Positions 9,171 to 18,788 are shown, counted from the first letter of the stretch. The stretch is 64,000 nt of DNA from Rhodothalassium salexigens DSM 2132 (GCF_004341375.1 NZ_SLXO01000004.1:62001-126000); one strand, 5' to 3'. Made by a program: numbers and translations. The notes: a model not told the origin generated them from the letters alone.

Positions 9171-9956
9171 ATGGCGTCGCACGCATCCCAAGCCGCTCAA
9201 CCGTCGCCCCCGCGCCCGGTTCAGCCCTCTCGCCCGGCACATTCGGCGCTCAGCGCCGCTTATGGCGCCGTGGTCGAGCGGGGGCTGCCGGTGCTGTTGG
9301 GCGCTGCGGTGACCCTGGCGCTGCTGGTGTTGATGATGCGCCTGGTGATGGCGCCCGACCCCGACCTGAGCGAGGCGCGCGCGCCGGTGATCATGGACTT
9401 CACCAAGGTGGAGCTGATCGAGGCGCCCGAACGGCGCACCCGCCAACTGCCGCCGCCGCCGAGCGATACGCCGCGCGAGGTGCGCGAGGTCAAGGCCGAG
9501 CCCCAGGCATTGCGCGACGAGGTGGTGATCCGCCCGGACCTCCTGGCACCGCGCGCCGACGCCGGGCTGGCCGGCGTGCGCGCGGGCTATGACCGGGTCG
9601 CCCTGTCGGGCTTCGGCGCCGGCGGCATGACCGCCATCGGCCCCAACCAGGACCGTTACGCCCAGCCGCTGGTGCGGGTCAGCCCGATTTATCCCATGGC
9701 GGCGCGCATTCGCAAGATCACCGGCTATGTGCTGGTGGAGTTCGACGTCACCCGCGAGGGCGCGGTGGCCAATGCCCGGGTGATCGGCTCCGAGCCCGTG
9801 GGGCTGTTCGACAAGGCGGCGCTCGAAGCGATCCAGAAATGGCGCTACAAGCCCAAGCTGGTGGACGGCACGCCGCAGCCGGTGCCCAACATGCTGATCA
9901 AGCTGACCTTCGACCAGGCCCCCGATGCGGGTGCTGCGATGCGGGGGGAGCGCTGA
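9171..9956 (+). CDS. tonB: TonB-family energy transducer
   Basis: This 261-residue protein has a single N-terminal membrane anchor (about residues 42-64), a proline- and charge-rich periplasmic linker with PPPPSDTP, and a C-terminal TonB domain (about 165-250). That domain shows YPMAARIRKITGYVLVEF and AIQKWRYKPKLVDG. It would transmit energy from the ExbB channel to outer-membrane TonB-dependent receptors such as the one at 18.8-20.8 kb. The protein contains no ExbD-like domain, so it does not replace the missing subunit by fusion. Confidence 0.9.
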   Translation: MASHASQAAQPSPPRPVQPSRPAHSALSAAYGAVVERGLPVLLGAAVTLALLVLMMRLVMAPDPDLSEARAPVIMDFTKVELIEAPERRTRQLPPPPSDTPREVREVKAEPQALRDEVVIRPDLLAPRADAGLAGVRAGYDRVALSGFGAGGMTAIGPNQDRYAQPLVRVSPIYPMAARIRKITGYVLVEFDVTREGAVANARVIGSEPVGLFDKAALEAIQKWRYKPKLVDGTPQPVPNMLIKLTFDQAPDAGAAMRGER

Positions 9957-9957
9957 C

Positions 9958-11289
9958 ATGGCCCGGCGCCGGCTTCGGGCCAAGGCGGTGAGGGCGGCGG
10001 TGGCGGTCGTCTTGGCCGCGGCGATGGCGACGACCGCAGCACAGGCGCAGCCGCCGCGCACCACCAACTTCCTGTCGCCGCGCGTCCACGAACAACTCGA
10101 AGCGGTGCACGCGGCCATGGCTCGCGACGACTATGACGCGGCGGGTCGGCTGTTGGACGCCATCGCCAAGCGCAAGACCTCGGCCTTCGAGGCGGCGGTG
10201 GTCTGGCGCACGCGCGGCTATATCGCCGCCCAGCGCGAAGACTATCGCACCGCCATCGCCGCGTTCGCCAAGGCGGTGGACAGCGGCGTGCTCGAAGCGC
10301 GCGCCGCGAACGACCTGATGTTCAACATCGGCCAGCTGCACATGGCGCTCGACGCGGTGGCGCCGGCGATCCAGTGGCTCGAACGCTGGCGCGCGGCCGA
10401 AGCGGTGCCGTCCAACCAGGGGCTGATGACGCTCGCCATGGCCTATGCCCAGGCCGAGCGGCTGCCGCCGGCGCTCGATGCGGCACGCGCCGCGCTGACC
10501 AACGGCCAGCGCCCGCAGGCCAGTTGGTACGGGTTCGCCGCCGGGGTGGCGATCCGGCTGGAGCGGTGGCAGACGGCCGAGCGCTGGCTGGCCCAGGGTG
10601 TGCTGCTCTATCCCGACGCACGGCGGCTGTGGGTGCACCTGGCGTCGCTCCATGCCGAGACCGGCGCCTATGACAAGGCGCTGGCCACCCTGCAACTGGC
10701 CGAGGCGCGCGGCTTGTTGGACCAGCCCAACGAAATCCGCTTCCTGACCCAGTTGACGGTCAATGAACGGGTGCCGGTGTTGGGCGCGCAGGTTCTGCAC
10801 CAGACCCTGGCGGGGGACGCCGAGCCGGCCGGCAGCGAGGCCGCCGACACAGCCCCGACCGATCCGGGCGCTGCCGATTCGGGCGCTGGCGATTCAGGGG
10901 GGGCCGGTTCCGGCGCTGGCGACACCGCCGCCGCGTTGGACCTGCTGTCGAGCGCCTGGTCGGCGGCGCGCGAGACCGACAAGGCCCGTGCCGCGCTGGT
11001 CCGGGCGGCGCCCAAGGTGGGGCACGGGCGGTTATGGTTCCGGCTCGGGCAATTGCGGCTCGGTGACGAGGACTGGGCCGGGGCCGCCGACGCCTTTGCA
11101 CGCGCGCTCGCCGGCGGCGATCTGACCAACCCCGGCGCCGCCGAGCTCAATTACGGCATCGCGCTGGCCCGCGCCGGTCGCCCTGACGCCGCCCTGGCCG
11201 CCTTGCGCCGGGCGCGCGATCACGCCGGCGTCGCCGCCATGGCCGAGACCTGGATCGCCGACTTAGCCGCCGGCCGGACGCTCGACTGA
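9958..11289 (+). CDS. TPR-repeat protein of the TonB operon
   Basis: This 443-residue predicted periplasmic protein has a signal peptide ending near residue 28 (AAQAQ). Several TPR-like helix pairs follow: AMARDDYDAAGRLLDAI, AAFAKAVDSGVLEA, LGDEDWAGAADAFARALAGG and AALRRARDHAG. About residues 290-330 form an acidic, Gly/Ala/Asp/Ser-rich low-complexity insertion that interrupts the repeat array. It starts right after the tonB stop. A TPR protein is the usual last gene of DUF3450/TtpC TonB operons, where it supports receptor function in Vibrio. The ATG at 9958 was preferred over one at 9925 because it opens directly on the signal peptide. Confidence 0.82.
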   Translation: MARRRLRAKAVRAAVAVVLAAAMATTAAQAQPPRTTNFLSPRVHEQLEAVHAAMARDDYDAAGRLLDAIAKRKTSAFEAAVVWRTRGYIAAQREDYRTAIAAFAKAVDSGVLEARAANDLMFNIGQLHMALDAVAPAIQWLERWRAAEAVPSNQGLMTLAMAYAQAERLPPALDAARAALTNGQRPQASWYGFAAGVAIRLERWQTAERWLAQGVLLYPDARRLWVHLASLHAETGAYDKALATLQLAEARGLLDQPNEIRFLTQLTVNERVPVLGAQVLHQTLAGDAEPAGSEAADTAPTDPGAADSGAGDSGGAGSGAGDTAAALDLLSSAWSAARETDKARAALVRAAPKVGHGRLWFRLGQLRLGDEDWAGAADAFARALAGGDLTNPGAAELNYGIALARAGRPDAALAALRRARDHAGVAAMAETWIADLAAGRTLD

Positions 11290-11315
11290 TCGCCGGGCCG
11301 GGCCGTGGTGGGGGT

Positions 11316-11360
11316 GATCGGCGGCCGGGTTGCCCTGTGGCATGGACCCGGCCGCCGATC
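11316..11360. terminator. Perfect 15-bp inverted repeat between convergent genes
   Basis: The arms 11316-11330 and 11346-11360 are exact reverse complements, with a 15-base loop. The hairpin lies between the stop codons of the converging TPR and BNR genes, where a bidirectional terminator is expected. No T-run follows on either strand, so termination would not be classically intrinsic. Confidence 0.5.
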
Positions 11361-11377
11361 GCGTCGCCAGGCGTCGC

Positions 11378-14300
11378 TTAGTCGTCGTCGCCCACGGGGG
11401 TCTGGCCCAGCAGGGTCAGGCCGGCGGTGTCGACGGCGGTGCGCAGCTTGGCCAGGTCGTCGCTCAACACGGCGTTGAGGTCGGCGAGGGCGGCGTCGAG
11501 GCTGGCTTCGGCGCGCGCCATGGCGGCGCGGGCGGGCTCGGACGGCGCGTCGTAGGTGGACGCCAGATAATAGCCGGCCCGGCCGATACGGCTCATTACC
11601 TTGTCGTCGTCATAGACGATGCCCTTGGTGTCGGGCGGCACCCGGAAGCGCGCTTCAAGCTCGTCGAGCCGCGTCTTGAGCGCCTTGGCGTCCTTGCGCA
11701 GCGCGGCGAGCGGGTCGTCTTCGCCGTCGTCGTTTGCGCCGGCCTTGGCGTCGGCGGCCAGCGTCAACACCGTGTCGATGTCGCGCCGGGCGTCGTAGAT
11801 CCGCTCGACCGCCGCCACGGCGCGCGCGGACAGCGCCTGAAGCCCCAGCATCGCCTCGTAGCGCGCCGCCAGGTCGGCCTCGGTGTAGTCCCAGCGCGGG
11901 TGCGGCAGAACCCGGACCTCGGCGCTCTGTTCGGCCTCGTCGCCGAGCTTGAGCGTCACCTTATAGGTGCCCGGCGGCACTTCGGCGCCCGGCGGCAGGG
12001 TGTCGTCGTCGCGCTTGGCCGGCGGCATGGGCGCCACGCCGTCGCGGCGCATGTCCCAGACCACCCGGTTGACGCCCTGGTGCACATCGGCCTGGAAGGT
12101 GCGGATCATCGCGCCGTCGGCGTCGGTCACGGTGACCGTCAGGTCGGGCGTCGCGTCCGTCTCGGCGTCGTCGTCCGCGTCCTGGTCGCGCCGCGCCTGG
12201 GCCTCGGCGCGCTTTTGGGCCAGGCGGGCGCGCTCCTTGTCCTCGTCGGGGTGGGGCAGGTCGTCGCCCGACGCCAGGAAGGTCAGCATGACCCCCTTGG
12301 CCTCGTTGCCGAACAACGCCTCGCCCGAGCCGGCGAAGCGCGACTCGCGGGTCGGCTTGGTGTCGTAGAGCTGGCCGTCGGCGGTATCGAGCAGCTTGAA
12401 CCGGGTGTCGAAATCGGCCGTGTCCAGATTCCGCAGCGCGCCGATATCGTCGATCACATAGACCGCGCGGCCGTGGGTGGCGATCACCAGATCGTCCTCG
12501 CGGGCCTGGAACGCCATGTCCATGACCGAGGCGGTGGGCACACCGGCGGTCCATTTGTGCCAATCCCGGCCGCCGTCGAGCGACAGGTACAGCCCCATCT
12601 CGGTGCCGAGGAACATCAAGTCGGGGTCGTGGCGGTCCTGGCGGATGGCGAGCGCGTGGCCGGCGGCGTTTTCCGAACCGACGATGCGGGTGAACCGGCC
12701 CCCGAAACCGTCGGCCTTGAACACATAAGGGTCCATGTCACCGCGTCGGTGGTCGTCGAACACCACGAAGGCGGTGTCGGCGTCATGGGGCGACGGGTCG
12801 ATGAACGCCACCCAGGCGCCGTCCACCACCCGGCGCACCTTGGACTCCAGGCTGGTCCACGAGCCGCCGCCGTCGCGGGTGACGTGCAGCCGGCCGTCAT
12901 CGGTGCCGACCCAGATCACGTCCGGGTCCACCGGGCTCGGCGCGATGACCGTGATGGTGGTGTGGTTCTCAGCTGCGGTGACGTCCTTGGTCAGGCCGCC
13001 GCTGGTCTTGAAGGTCTGCTTGTCGGGATCGTTGCTGGTCAGGTCGTCGCTGATCACCGTCCAGGTTTCGCCCCGGTCGGTGGATTTGTGGACGAACTGG
13101 CTGCCGTAGAAGATCGTGTCGGGGTCTGTGGGGTGCTGGGCGAAGCCCGCGTCCCAGTTGAAGCGCAGGTCCACCGGCACGCCGTCCTCGCCCATGGGCG
13201 GGTTGGGCTTGATCAGCCGCTGTTCGCCGGTGTCCAGGTTCCAGCGGACCAGATTGCCGCCCTGGCTCATGGTATAGCCGGCGCGCGGATTGTCGGGGAA
13301 TGGCCGGGTGTCGAAGCCGTCGCCGAAGCCCACTTCCTGCCAGTGGTGGTTGCGGATGCCGCCGGCCTGCCAGACCTCGGACGGCCCGCGCCACGAGCCA
13401 TTGTCCTGCAAGCCGCCATAGATGTTGTAGGGCTGCGCGTCGTCGACCGCGACGTGGTAGAACTGGGCCAGCGGCAGGTTCTCCACGAACCGCCAGGTGG
13501 CGCCCTGGTCGCGGCTGATCGCCAGACCGCCGTCATTGCCGACGATCATGTGCCGGGGGTCGGCGGGGTTGATCCACATGGTGTGGGTGTCGATGTGGAT
13601 GTCGCCGCCGGGCGCGCAGCAGTCGATCGGCTCGATATAGGAGAAGTGGCGGCCGCCGTCGATCGACACCTGCACGCGGCTTTCCACATTGTAGACCCGG
13701 TCGGGGTTTTCCGGGTCCACTGCCAGTTCGGTGTAGTAGAACGGGCGCACCGCCACATTGGTGTCGGCATTGACCGTCTGCCAGTCGCGCCCGCCATTGT
13801 CGGAGCGGATCAGCGCGCTCTTCTCCGCCTCGACCAGGGCGTAGACCCGGTCGGGGTCGCTCGGCGCGATGGCGAACACCGCCTTGCCCAGATCGCCTTC
13901 GGGGATGCCGTCCTCAGGCGTCAGCCGGGTCCAGGTCTCGCCCGCATCGTGGCTGACATAGAGGCCCGAGCCCGGGCCGCCGGAGGTGAACTCATAGGGC
14001 TTGCGGTCGAACTGCCACATGGCCGCGAACAGCTTGTTGGGGTTCGACGGGTCCATCTTGATGTCGGTGGCGCCGGTTTCCTGGTCCACATAAAGGACCT
14101 TGGTCCAGGTTTCGCCGCCGTCGGTGGTCTTGAACACGCCGCGCTGTTCATTGTCGCTCCACAGCGTGCCCTGGGCCGCCACATAGGCGATGTCGGGGTC
14201 GGTGGGGTGGACGGCGATGCGGTTGATATGCTCGCTGTTCTCCAGGCCCACATGGGTCCAGGTCTCGCCGCCGTCGATCGATTTGTAGACGCCGTTGCCG

Positions 14301-14764
14301 TAGGAGACCGAGTTGCGCAGGTTGCCCTCGCCGGTGCCGACCCAGATCACATCCGAGTTGGCCGGGTGCACCGCCACCGCGCCGATGGAGTGCACCGGCT
14401 GGTCGTCGAAAATCGGTTCCCAGGTCAGCCCGCCATTGGTCGAGCGCCAGACGCCGCCGGTCGCCGCGCCGGCATAGATCACATTGGGGTCGGACTTGAG
14501 CGCGGCCACGTCGGTGATCCGGCCCGACATGCCGGCCGGGCCCACATTGCGCGCCTTGAGCCCGTCGAGCAGGCTCATGTCCAACTCAGCGGCGGCCGCG
14601 GTCGCCCCGGCGGCGCTGAACGCCAGCGCAACCGCGGCGCTGGTCCCCATCAGGCGGGCCAGCCGGCGGCCGAAGCGACCGCCAAGGTTCGACGCGCGGC
14701 GGCCGTCGGGGCGGGGCGCACCGGCGGCGGTGGGACCAAGGGGTGTGGGAGTGGGTGACGTCAT
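11378..14764 (-). CDS. Secreted giant BNR/Asp-box beta-propeller protein (sortilin/VPS10-like), copy 2
   Basis: This 1128-residue exported protein has a basic N-terminus and a hydrophobic signal segment around residues 40-62. At least ten Asp-box repeats (S/T-x-D-x-G-x-x-W) are visible, including KSIDGGETWTHV, KTTDGGETWTKV, VSHDAGETWTRL, KSTDRGETWTVI and LSLDGGRDWHKW. They form one or two large beta-propellers over about 700 residues. The C-terminal third is an Ig-like region followed by a helical Ala/Asp-rich domain. Such proteins are often labelled glycosyl hydrolase or sortilin-like, but no catalytic residues can be assigned. Start ATG at 14764 has a GGAGG ribosome binding site. It lies downstream of a paralogue in the same direction. 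Confidence 0.85.
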   Translation of the reverse strand: MTSPTPTPLGPTAAGAPRPDGRRASNLGGRFGRRLARLMGTSAAVALAFSAAGATAAAAELDMSLLDGLKARNVGPAGMSGRITDVAALKSDPNVIYAGAATGGVWRSTNGGLTWEPIFDDQPVHSIGAVAVHPANSDVIWVGTGEGNLRNSVSYGNGVYKSIDGGETWTHVGLENSEHINRIAVHPTDPDIAYVAAQGTLWSDNEQRGVFKTTDGGETWTKVLYVDQETGATDIKMDPSNPNKLFAAMWQFDRKPYEFTSGGPGSGLYVSHDAGETWTRLTPEDGIPEGDLGKAVFAIAPSDPDRVYALVEAEKSALIRSDNGGRDWQTVNADTNVAVRPFYYTELAVDPENPDRVYNVESRVQVSIDGGRHFSYIEPIDCCAPGGDIHIDTHTMWINPADPRHMIVGNDGGLAISRDQGATWRFVENLPLAQFYHVAVDDAQPYNIYGGLQDNGSWRGPSEVWQAGGIRNHHWQEVGFGDGFDTRPFPDNPRAGYTMSQGGNLVRWNLDTGEQRLIKPNPPMGEDGVPVDLRFNWDAGFAQHPTDPDTIFYGSQFVHKSTDRGETWTVISDDLTSNDPDKQTFKTSGGLTKDVTAAENHTTITVIAPSPVDPDVIWVGTDDGRLHVTRDGGGSWTSLESKVRRVVDGAWVAFIDPSPHDADTAFVVFDDHRRGDMDPYVFKADGFGGRFTRIVGSENAAGHALAIRQDRHDPDLMFLGTEMGLYLSLDGGRDWHKWTAGVPTASVMDMAFQAREDDLVIATHGRAVYVIDDIGALRNLDTADFDTRFKLLDTADGQLYDTKPTRESRFAGSGEALFGNEAKGVMLTFLASGDDLPHPDEDKERARLAQKRAEAQARRDQDADDDAETDATPDLTVTVTDADGAMIRTFQADVHQGVNRVVWDMRRDGVAPMPPAKRDDDTLPPGAEVPPGTYKVTLKLGDEAEQSAEVRVLPHPRWDYTEADLAARYEAMLGLQALSARAVAAVERIYDARRDIDTVLTLAADAKAGANDDGEDDPLAALRKDAKALKTRLDELEARFRVPPDTKGIVYDDDKVMSRIGRAGYYLASTYDAPSEPARAAMARAEASLDAALADLNAVLSDDLAKLRTAVDTAGLTLLGQTPVGDDD

Positions 14765-14845
14765 CGGTTCCTCCGGGATGGTGAAGGCCGGCCGGGGCCG
14801 TGCGGGGCGCGGGCCCGGGCCGGGGATAAACAAACGCGGCGCCGG

Positions 14846-17800
14846 TCAGCGCGTCGGGTCGAAGGCGGCGGTGCCGGTGAAGGCGGGCACCAGAACGGCC
14901 GGCGTCCGGGCCTGGGCCACGGCGTCGTTGAAGGCTTTGACCGGGCCGTCGACGATGGCGTCGCGCGCGGTGATCGCGGCGGCGAAGCGGTCGGCCAGAT
15001 CGGCCTGGCGCTCAGCCATGCCGGCGGTCGGCCCTTGGATCGCGCCCGACACGGTCAGGGCCTGGAACAACAGGTCCGAATGCAGCTTGTCCGGCCAGTT
15101 GAGCACGTCCTGGAAGAAGCTGCGCTCGGGGTTGATGCGCCCGGCCATCCAGTCGTCGACCGCGTCGACCACCGCCTGGCCGGCGGCGATCAGCTCGGCG
15201 TCGGCGTCCTGCTCTTCAAGCCGCGCCACCTTGGCCTGGGCCTGGTCGCGCAGGGCGCGCAGGCCGACCACACTGCCGTGGAAGTCGGCCACCCGGTCGT
15301 GCGCCGCGCGGGTCATCTCCGCCCAGGCGGCGAGTTGGTCGTCGGCGATCGTCACGCGCGGGTCGATGGCCACGTCGAGCGGTTGTTCCGACACCGCGTC
15401 GCCCACGGTCAGCCGCACGGTGTAGCGCCCCGGCGCCACCGGATAGCCGGCAAAGCGGCCGTCGTCGCCGCCGCCCACGAACCACAGATCGTCGACCGGC
15501 TTGAGCGCTTCGGCGCGCAGGTCCCAGGTGACCCGGTTGAGCCCGCGTTCGGCCTTGAGCGCCTGGGCGTCCAGGCGCCGGACGATGCGGCCGTCGGCGT
15601 CGAGGATGTCGATATGCGGCTCGGTCGTCTCGGTGTCTGGCTCCGCCGTGTCGTCCGCTGCGTCTTCAGGCGTTTCAGCGTCCGGGTCGTCGGCGAGCGA
15701 GAAGGTCAGCACCGCGCCGGCCGGCGGGTTGGCGCCCGGTTCTTCGTCCGCCGTGCCCTCGGTCAGCAGGCGATAGGCGGTGCGCGGGCGGTAGAGATGG
15801 GCGGCGGCGGCGCGGGTGTCGTCGGTCATCTGGCGCAGCGGCGTGATGTCGTCGAGCACCCAGAACGCCCGGCCCTGGGTCGCCACCAGCAGATCGCCCT
15901 TGTGCACCTTCAGGTCGGTGATCGGCACCGGCGGCATGTTGGTGTCGAAGGGTTGCCAGTCGCGGCCGTCGTTGAAGCTGATGAACACGCCGGTTTCCAG
16001 GCCGGCGAACAGCAGCCCGGCGCGCTCGGTGTCCTCGCGCACCACCCGCGACACGACGCCTTCGGGCAGGCCCTGGTCGATGCGTTGCCAGCCGCGCCCG
16101 CCGTTTTCGGTGCGGTAGAGGCGCGGTTCGTAGTCGCCCTGCTTGTAGCCCATGGCGGCCACATAGACCCGGTCGCTGTCATGGGCCGACACATGGATCG
16201 CGTTGACCATGGCGTCGCCGAGGCGCGGCGGGGTCACGTCGTCCCAGGTGTCGCCGCCGTCGCGGGTCACGTGCAGCTTGCCGTCGTCGCTGCCGGCCCA
16301 CAGCACCGCCGGGTCGCGCGGGTCCTCGGCCAGCGACAAGAGCGTGTTGTAATTCTCGCTCACCTCGTTGGTGATCGGCCGGCCGCCGGGGCCCTGGCGG
16401 TCGTCCTGGTCCTTGGTCAGGTCGGGGCTGATCTCGGTCCAGCTATGGCCGCGATCGGTGCTTTTCAGCACCATGTTGCCGCCGTGATAGAGGGTCTGGG
16501 GGTCGTGGGCCGAGACCAGGATCGGCGCGTTCCAGTTGAACCGGTAGCGACGGTCCTTGGGCGGCACCCCGAACGCGGTCTCGGGATAGGCGCGGATGTC
16601 GCGGGTGGTCCGGGTCTGGCGGTCATACTCGCTGATCTGGCCCAGATAGCAGCCGGCATAGACATAGCGCGGATTGTCCGGGTCGAACGCCACATGGGCG
16701 GATTCGCAGCCGCCGACGCTGTGGAAATCCTCGCGCCCGATGCGCCCGTCATGGCCGCGCGAGCGGATCGCCACGGTGGTGTTGTCCTGCTGACCGCCAT
16801 AGACCTTGTAGGCGAAGGCGTTGTCGGCATTGACCCGATAGAACTGGGCAGTCGGCTGGTTCATGATCGTCGACCAGGTCTGGCCGCCATCGAAGCTGAC
16901 CGAGGCGCCGCCGTCATTGCCGTCGATCATGAGCTGCGGATTGTCGGGGTTGATCCACAGCGCATGGTGGTCGCCGTGGCGGCCGACGATGCGCTGGAAA
17001 GTCCGCCCGCCGTCGATCGACTTCTGGAACGACGAATTCTGCACATAGACCGTGTCGGGGTTCTGCGGGTCGGCGGCGATGTGCATATAGTACCAGGACC
17101 GCGCGTGCAGCCGCCGATTGCCGTTGATGTGCGACCAGCTTTCGCCGCCGTCGTCGGAGCGGTAGAGCCCGCCCGCGTCGCCCTCGGCCTCGACGATCGC
17201 CCAGACCCGGCCGTCTTGGGCGGGCGACGGCGCGATGCCGGCCTTGCCCATCACCTCGGGCAGGCCGTCGGTCATGCGCTCCCAGGTGCGGCCGAAATCG
17301 GTCGACTTGTAAAGCCCGCTGCCCGGCCCCCCTGAGCGCACCTCCCACGCCTCGCGGTGATTGTCCCACAGGGCGGCATAGACGATGCGCGGGTTGGCCG
17401 GGTTGATCTGCAGGTCGATGGCGCTGGTGGTCTCGTCCACATAGAGCACGTGTTCGAAGGTCTGGCCGCCGTCTTCGGTGCGGTAGACGCCGCGGGTCTC
17501 GGTCTCGGCCCAGGGGTCGCCCTGCACCGCGACCAGGAAGCGGTCTTCGTCGGCCGGGTCGATGCCGATGGCCGCTATCTGGCGCGCGTCTTCCAGCCCC
17601 AAATGGGTCCAGTTGCGCCCGCCGTCGACCGAGCGGTAGACGCCGTCGCCATAGGACGAGGCGACGCCGCGATAGGGCGACTCGCCCAAGCCCGCCACCA
17701 CCACCTGCGGGTTGGACGGCGCCACGGCGAGCGCGCCCACCGACGCGAAGTTGAGCTGGTCGTCGCCCACCGGCTGCCAGCTCTGCCCGGCATTGGTGGT

Positions 17801-18058
17801 TTTGAACACGCCGCCCACGGCACCCATGTAGAAGGTGGCGGGCTGGTCGGGGTGGCCGGCGACCGCGGTCACCCGGCCGCCGCGCCACGGGCCGATATTG
17901 CGGTATTCGAGCGCGTCGAGATGGGCCGGGTCGACGGCATAGTCGTCGTCATCCGCCGCGGCCGAGGGGGCCAGCACGCCCGGCGCGGTGAGCGCCAGAG
18001 CGGCCGCCATGGCGCAGCCGGTCAGACGGGAACGAAGGGGGTGTCGGGCGACGGACAT
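14846..18058 (-). CDS. Secreted giant BNR/Asp-box beta-propeller protein (sortilin/VPS10-like), copy 1
   Basis: This 1070-residue protein has a signal peptide (about residues 1-35) and at least ten Asp-box repeats, such as RSVDGGRNWTHL, KSTDFGRTWERM, RSDDGGESWSHI, KSIDGGRTFQRI and ISFNDGRDWQPF. The layout equals that of the downstream copy: propeller repeats, an Ig-like stretch containing RGLNRVTWDLRAEA, then a C-terminal helical domain. The two genes look like an old tandem duplication with clear divergence. An AAGGAAAG ribosome binding site precedes the ATG. Context with a TonB-dependent receptor and a PepSY protein suggests a surface or periplasmic uptake-related role, which is inference. 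Confidence 0.85.
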   Translation of the reverse strand: MSVARHPLRSRLTGCAMAAALALTAPGVLAPSAAADDDDYAVDPAHLDALEYRNIGPWRGGRVTAVAGHPDQPATFYMGAVGGVFKTTNAGQSWQPVGDDQLNFASVGALAVAPSNPQVVVAGLGESPYRGVASSYGDGVYRSVDGGRNWTHLGLEDARQIAAIGIDPADEDRFLVAVQGDPWAETETRGVYRTEDGGQTFEHVLYVDETTSAIDLQINPANPRIVYAALWDNHREAWEVRSGGPGSGLYKSTDFGRTWERMTDGLPEVMGKAGIAPSPAQDGRVWAIVEAEGDAGGLYRSDDGGESWSHINGNRRLHARSWYYMHIAADPQNPDTVYVQNSSFQKSIDGGRTFQRIVGRHGDHHALWINPDNPQLMIDGNDGGASVSFDGGQTWSTIMNQPTAQFYRVNADNAFAYKVYGGQQDNTTVAIRSRGHDGRIGREDFHSVGGCESAHVAFDPDNPRYVYAGCYLGQISEYDRQTRTTRDIRAYPETAFGVPPKDRRYRFNWNAPILVSAHDPQTLYHGGNMVLKSTDRGHSWTEISPDLTKDQDDRQGPGGRPITNEVSENYNTLLSLAEDPRDPAVLWAGSDDGKLHVTRDGGDTWDDVTPPRLGDAMVNAIHVSAHDSDRVYVAAMGYKQGDYEPRLYRTENGGRGWQRIDQGLPEGVVSRVVREDTERAGLLFAGLETGVFISFNDGRDWQPFDTNMPPVPITDLKVHKGDLLVATQGRAFWVLDDITPLRQMTDDTRAAAAHLYRPRTAYRLLTEGTADEEPGANPPAGAVLTFSLADDPDAETPEDAADDTAEPDTETTEPHIDILDADGRIVRRLDAQALKAERGLNRVTWDLRAEALKPVDDLWFVGGGDDGRFAGYPVAPGRYTVRLTVGDAVSEQPLDVAIDPRVTIADDQLAAWAEMTRAAHDRVADFHGSVVGLRALRDQAQAKVARLEEQDADAELIAAGQAVVDAVDDWMAGRINPERSFFQDVLNWPDKLHSDLLFQALTVSGAIQGPTAGMAERQADLADRFAAAITARDAIVDGPVKAFNDAVAQARTPAVLVPAFTGTAAFDPTR

Positions 18059-18120
18059 GGCGGTTCTTTCCTTGGTTTCTGAGCCCGGCGGATCGGTCGG
18101 GCCGGTCGGTTATCGGGCGT

Positions 18121-18654
18121 CTATGGGCGTCGGGTCGGCTTGGGCGCGCGCGCTTTGCGGTTGCGCTGGTTTTGGGTCAGGAAAAACAAATACAAGCCGG
18201 TGCCCCAAAGCAGCAGCAAAATAACCCCGCTGGGCAGAAAAACATAGAGTTTGACCCAGTCGGCGAAGAATGTGCCGTCGTGCAGCGCCTCGATGATGCC
18301 CGAGCGGCGATAGGCCACGGCCAGGACCTCGCCGGTGTGGGTGTCCACCTGCACTTCCCAGTTGTTGTCGCCGATGAACTTGACGATGCCCTTGCCCGGC
18401 TTGATGTCGACCCGGTCGAGCGTATTCCAGTGGTCGAGCCCGGCCTGTTCCACCCCGGCGGCGGCGGCGAACAGCGTGTCCAGGCTTTGGGTCGGTACGC
18501 CCACGGCGGCGCCGCGCTGGCTCGACGGTTGAATCCAGGCGATGTCTTTCTTCAGCAGCAGCAAGATGCCGGTGACCGTCATGATGATCACCGGCACCGC
18601 CACGATCACCGACGACCAGTGGTGGAATTTACGAAAGAAAACGCGCGGCTTCAC
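18121..18654 (-). CDS. Small PepSY-domain membrane protein
   Basis: This protein of about 177 residues has an N-terminal membrane helix (about 14-34), a periplasmic PepSY-like segment (WNTLDRVDIKPGKGIVKF to VDTHTGEVLAVAYRRSG), and a C-terminal helix (about 140-160) followed by a basic tail. It is a minimal version of the PepSY-associated transmembrane proteins that often accompany TonB-dependent siderophore receptors and are implicated in iron handling. A receptor gene lies just upstream on the same strand. The GTG at 18654, with a TGGAG-like element, was preferred to an in-frame TTG at 18678. Confidence 0.78.
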   Translation of the reverse strand: MKPRVFFRKFHHWSSVIVAVPVIIMTVTGILLLLKKDIAWIQPSSQRGAAVGVPTQSLDTLFAAAAGVEQAGLDHWNTLDRVDIKPGKGIVKFIGDNNWEVQVDTHTGEVLAVAYRRSGIIEALHDGTFFADWVKLYVFLPSGVILLLLWGTGLYLFFLTQNQRNRKARAPKPTRRP

Positions 18655-18788
18655 GGCGACTCCAAGGTCAATGGGCAAGAAACCATGACGGTAGAAGGTT
18701 TGCGCGATCGCTTGAACCGCCTTTGGCCGGGTCGTCGCTCAGAAAATATGCCTATGTCTTTGGTGTAGCGGTGGCTCTGCTCTGCCGG

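Noticed and set aside
11330-14758. A 1,142-codon open frame antisense to the BNR gene, and similar long antisense frames at 1157-2974, 14.9-17.3 kb, 47.8-51.1 kb and 51.0-53.4 kb
   Set aside because: They are complements of clearly real genes in GC-rich sequence where stop codons are rare. Their His/Arg/Gly/Val-heavy composition has no domain signal.
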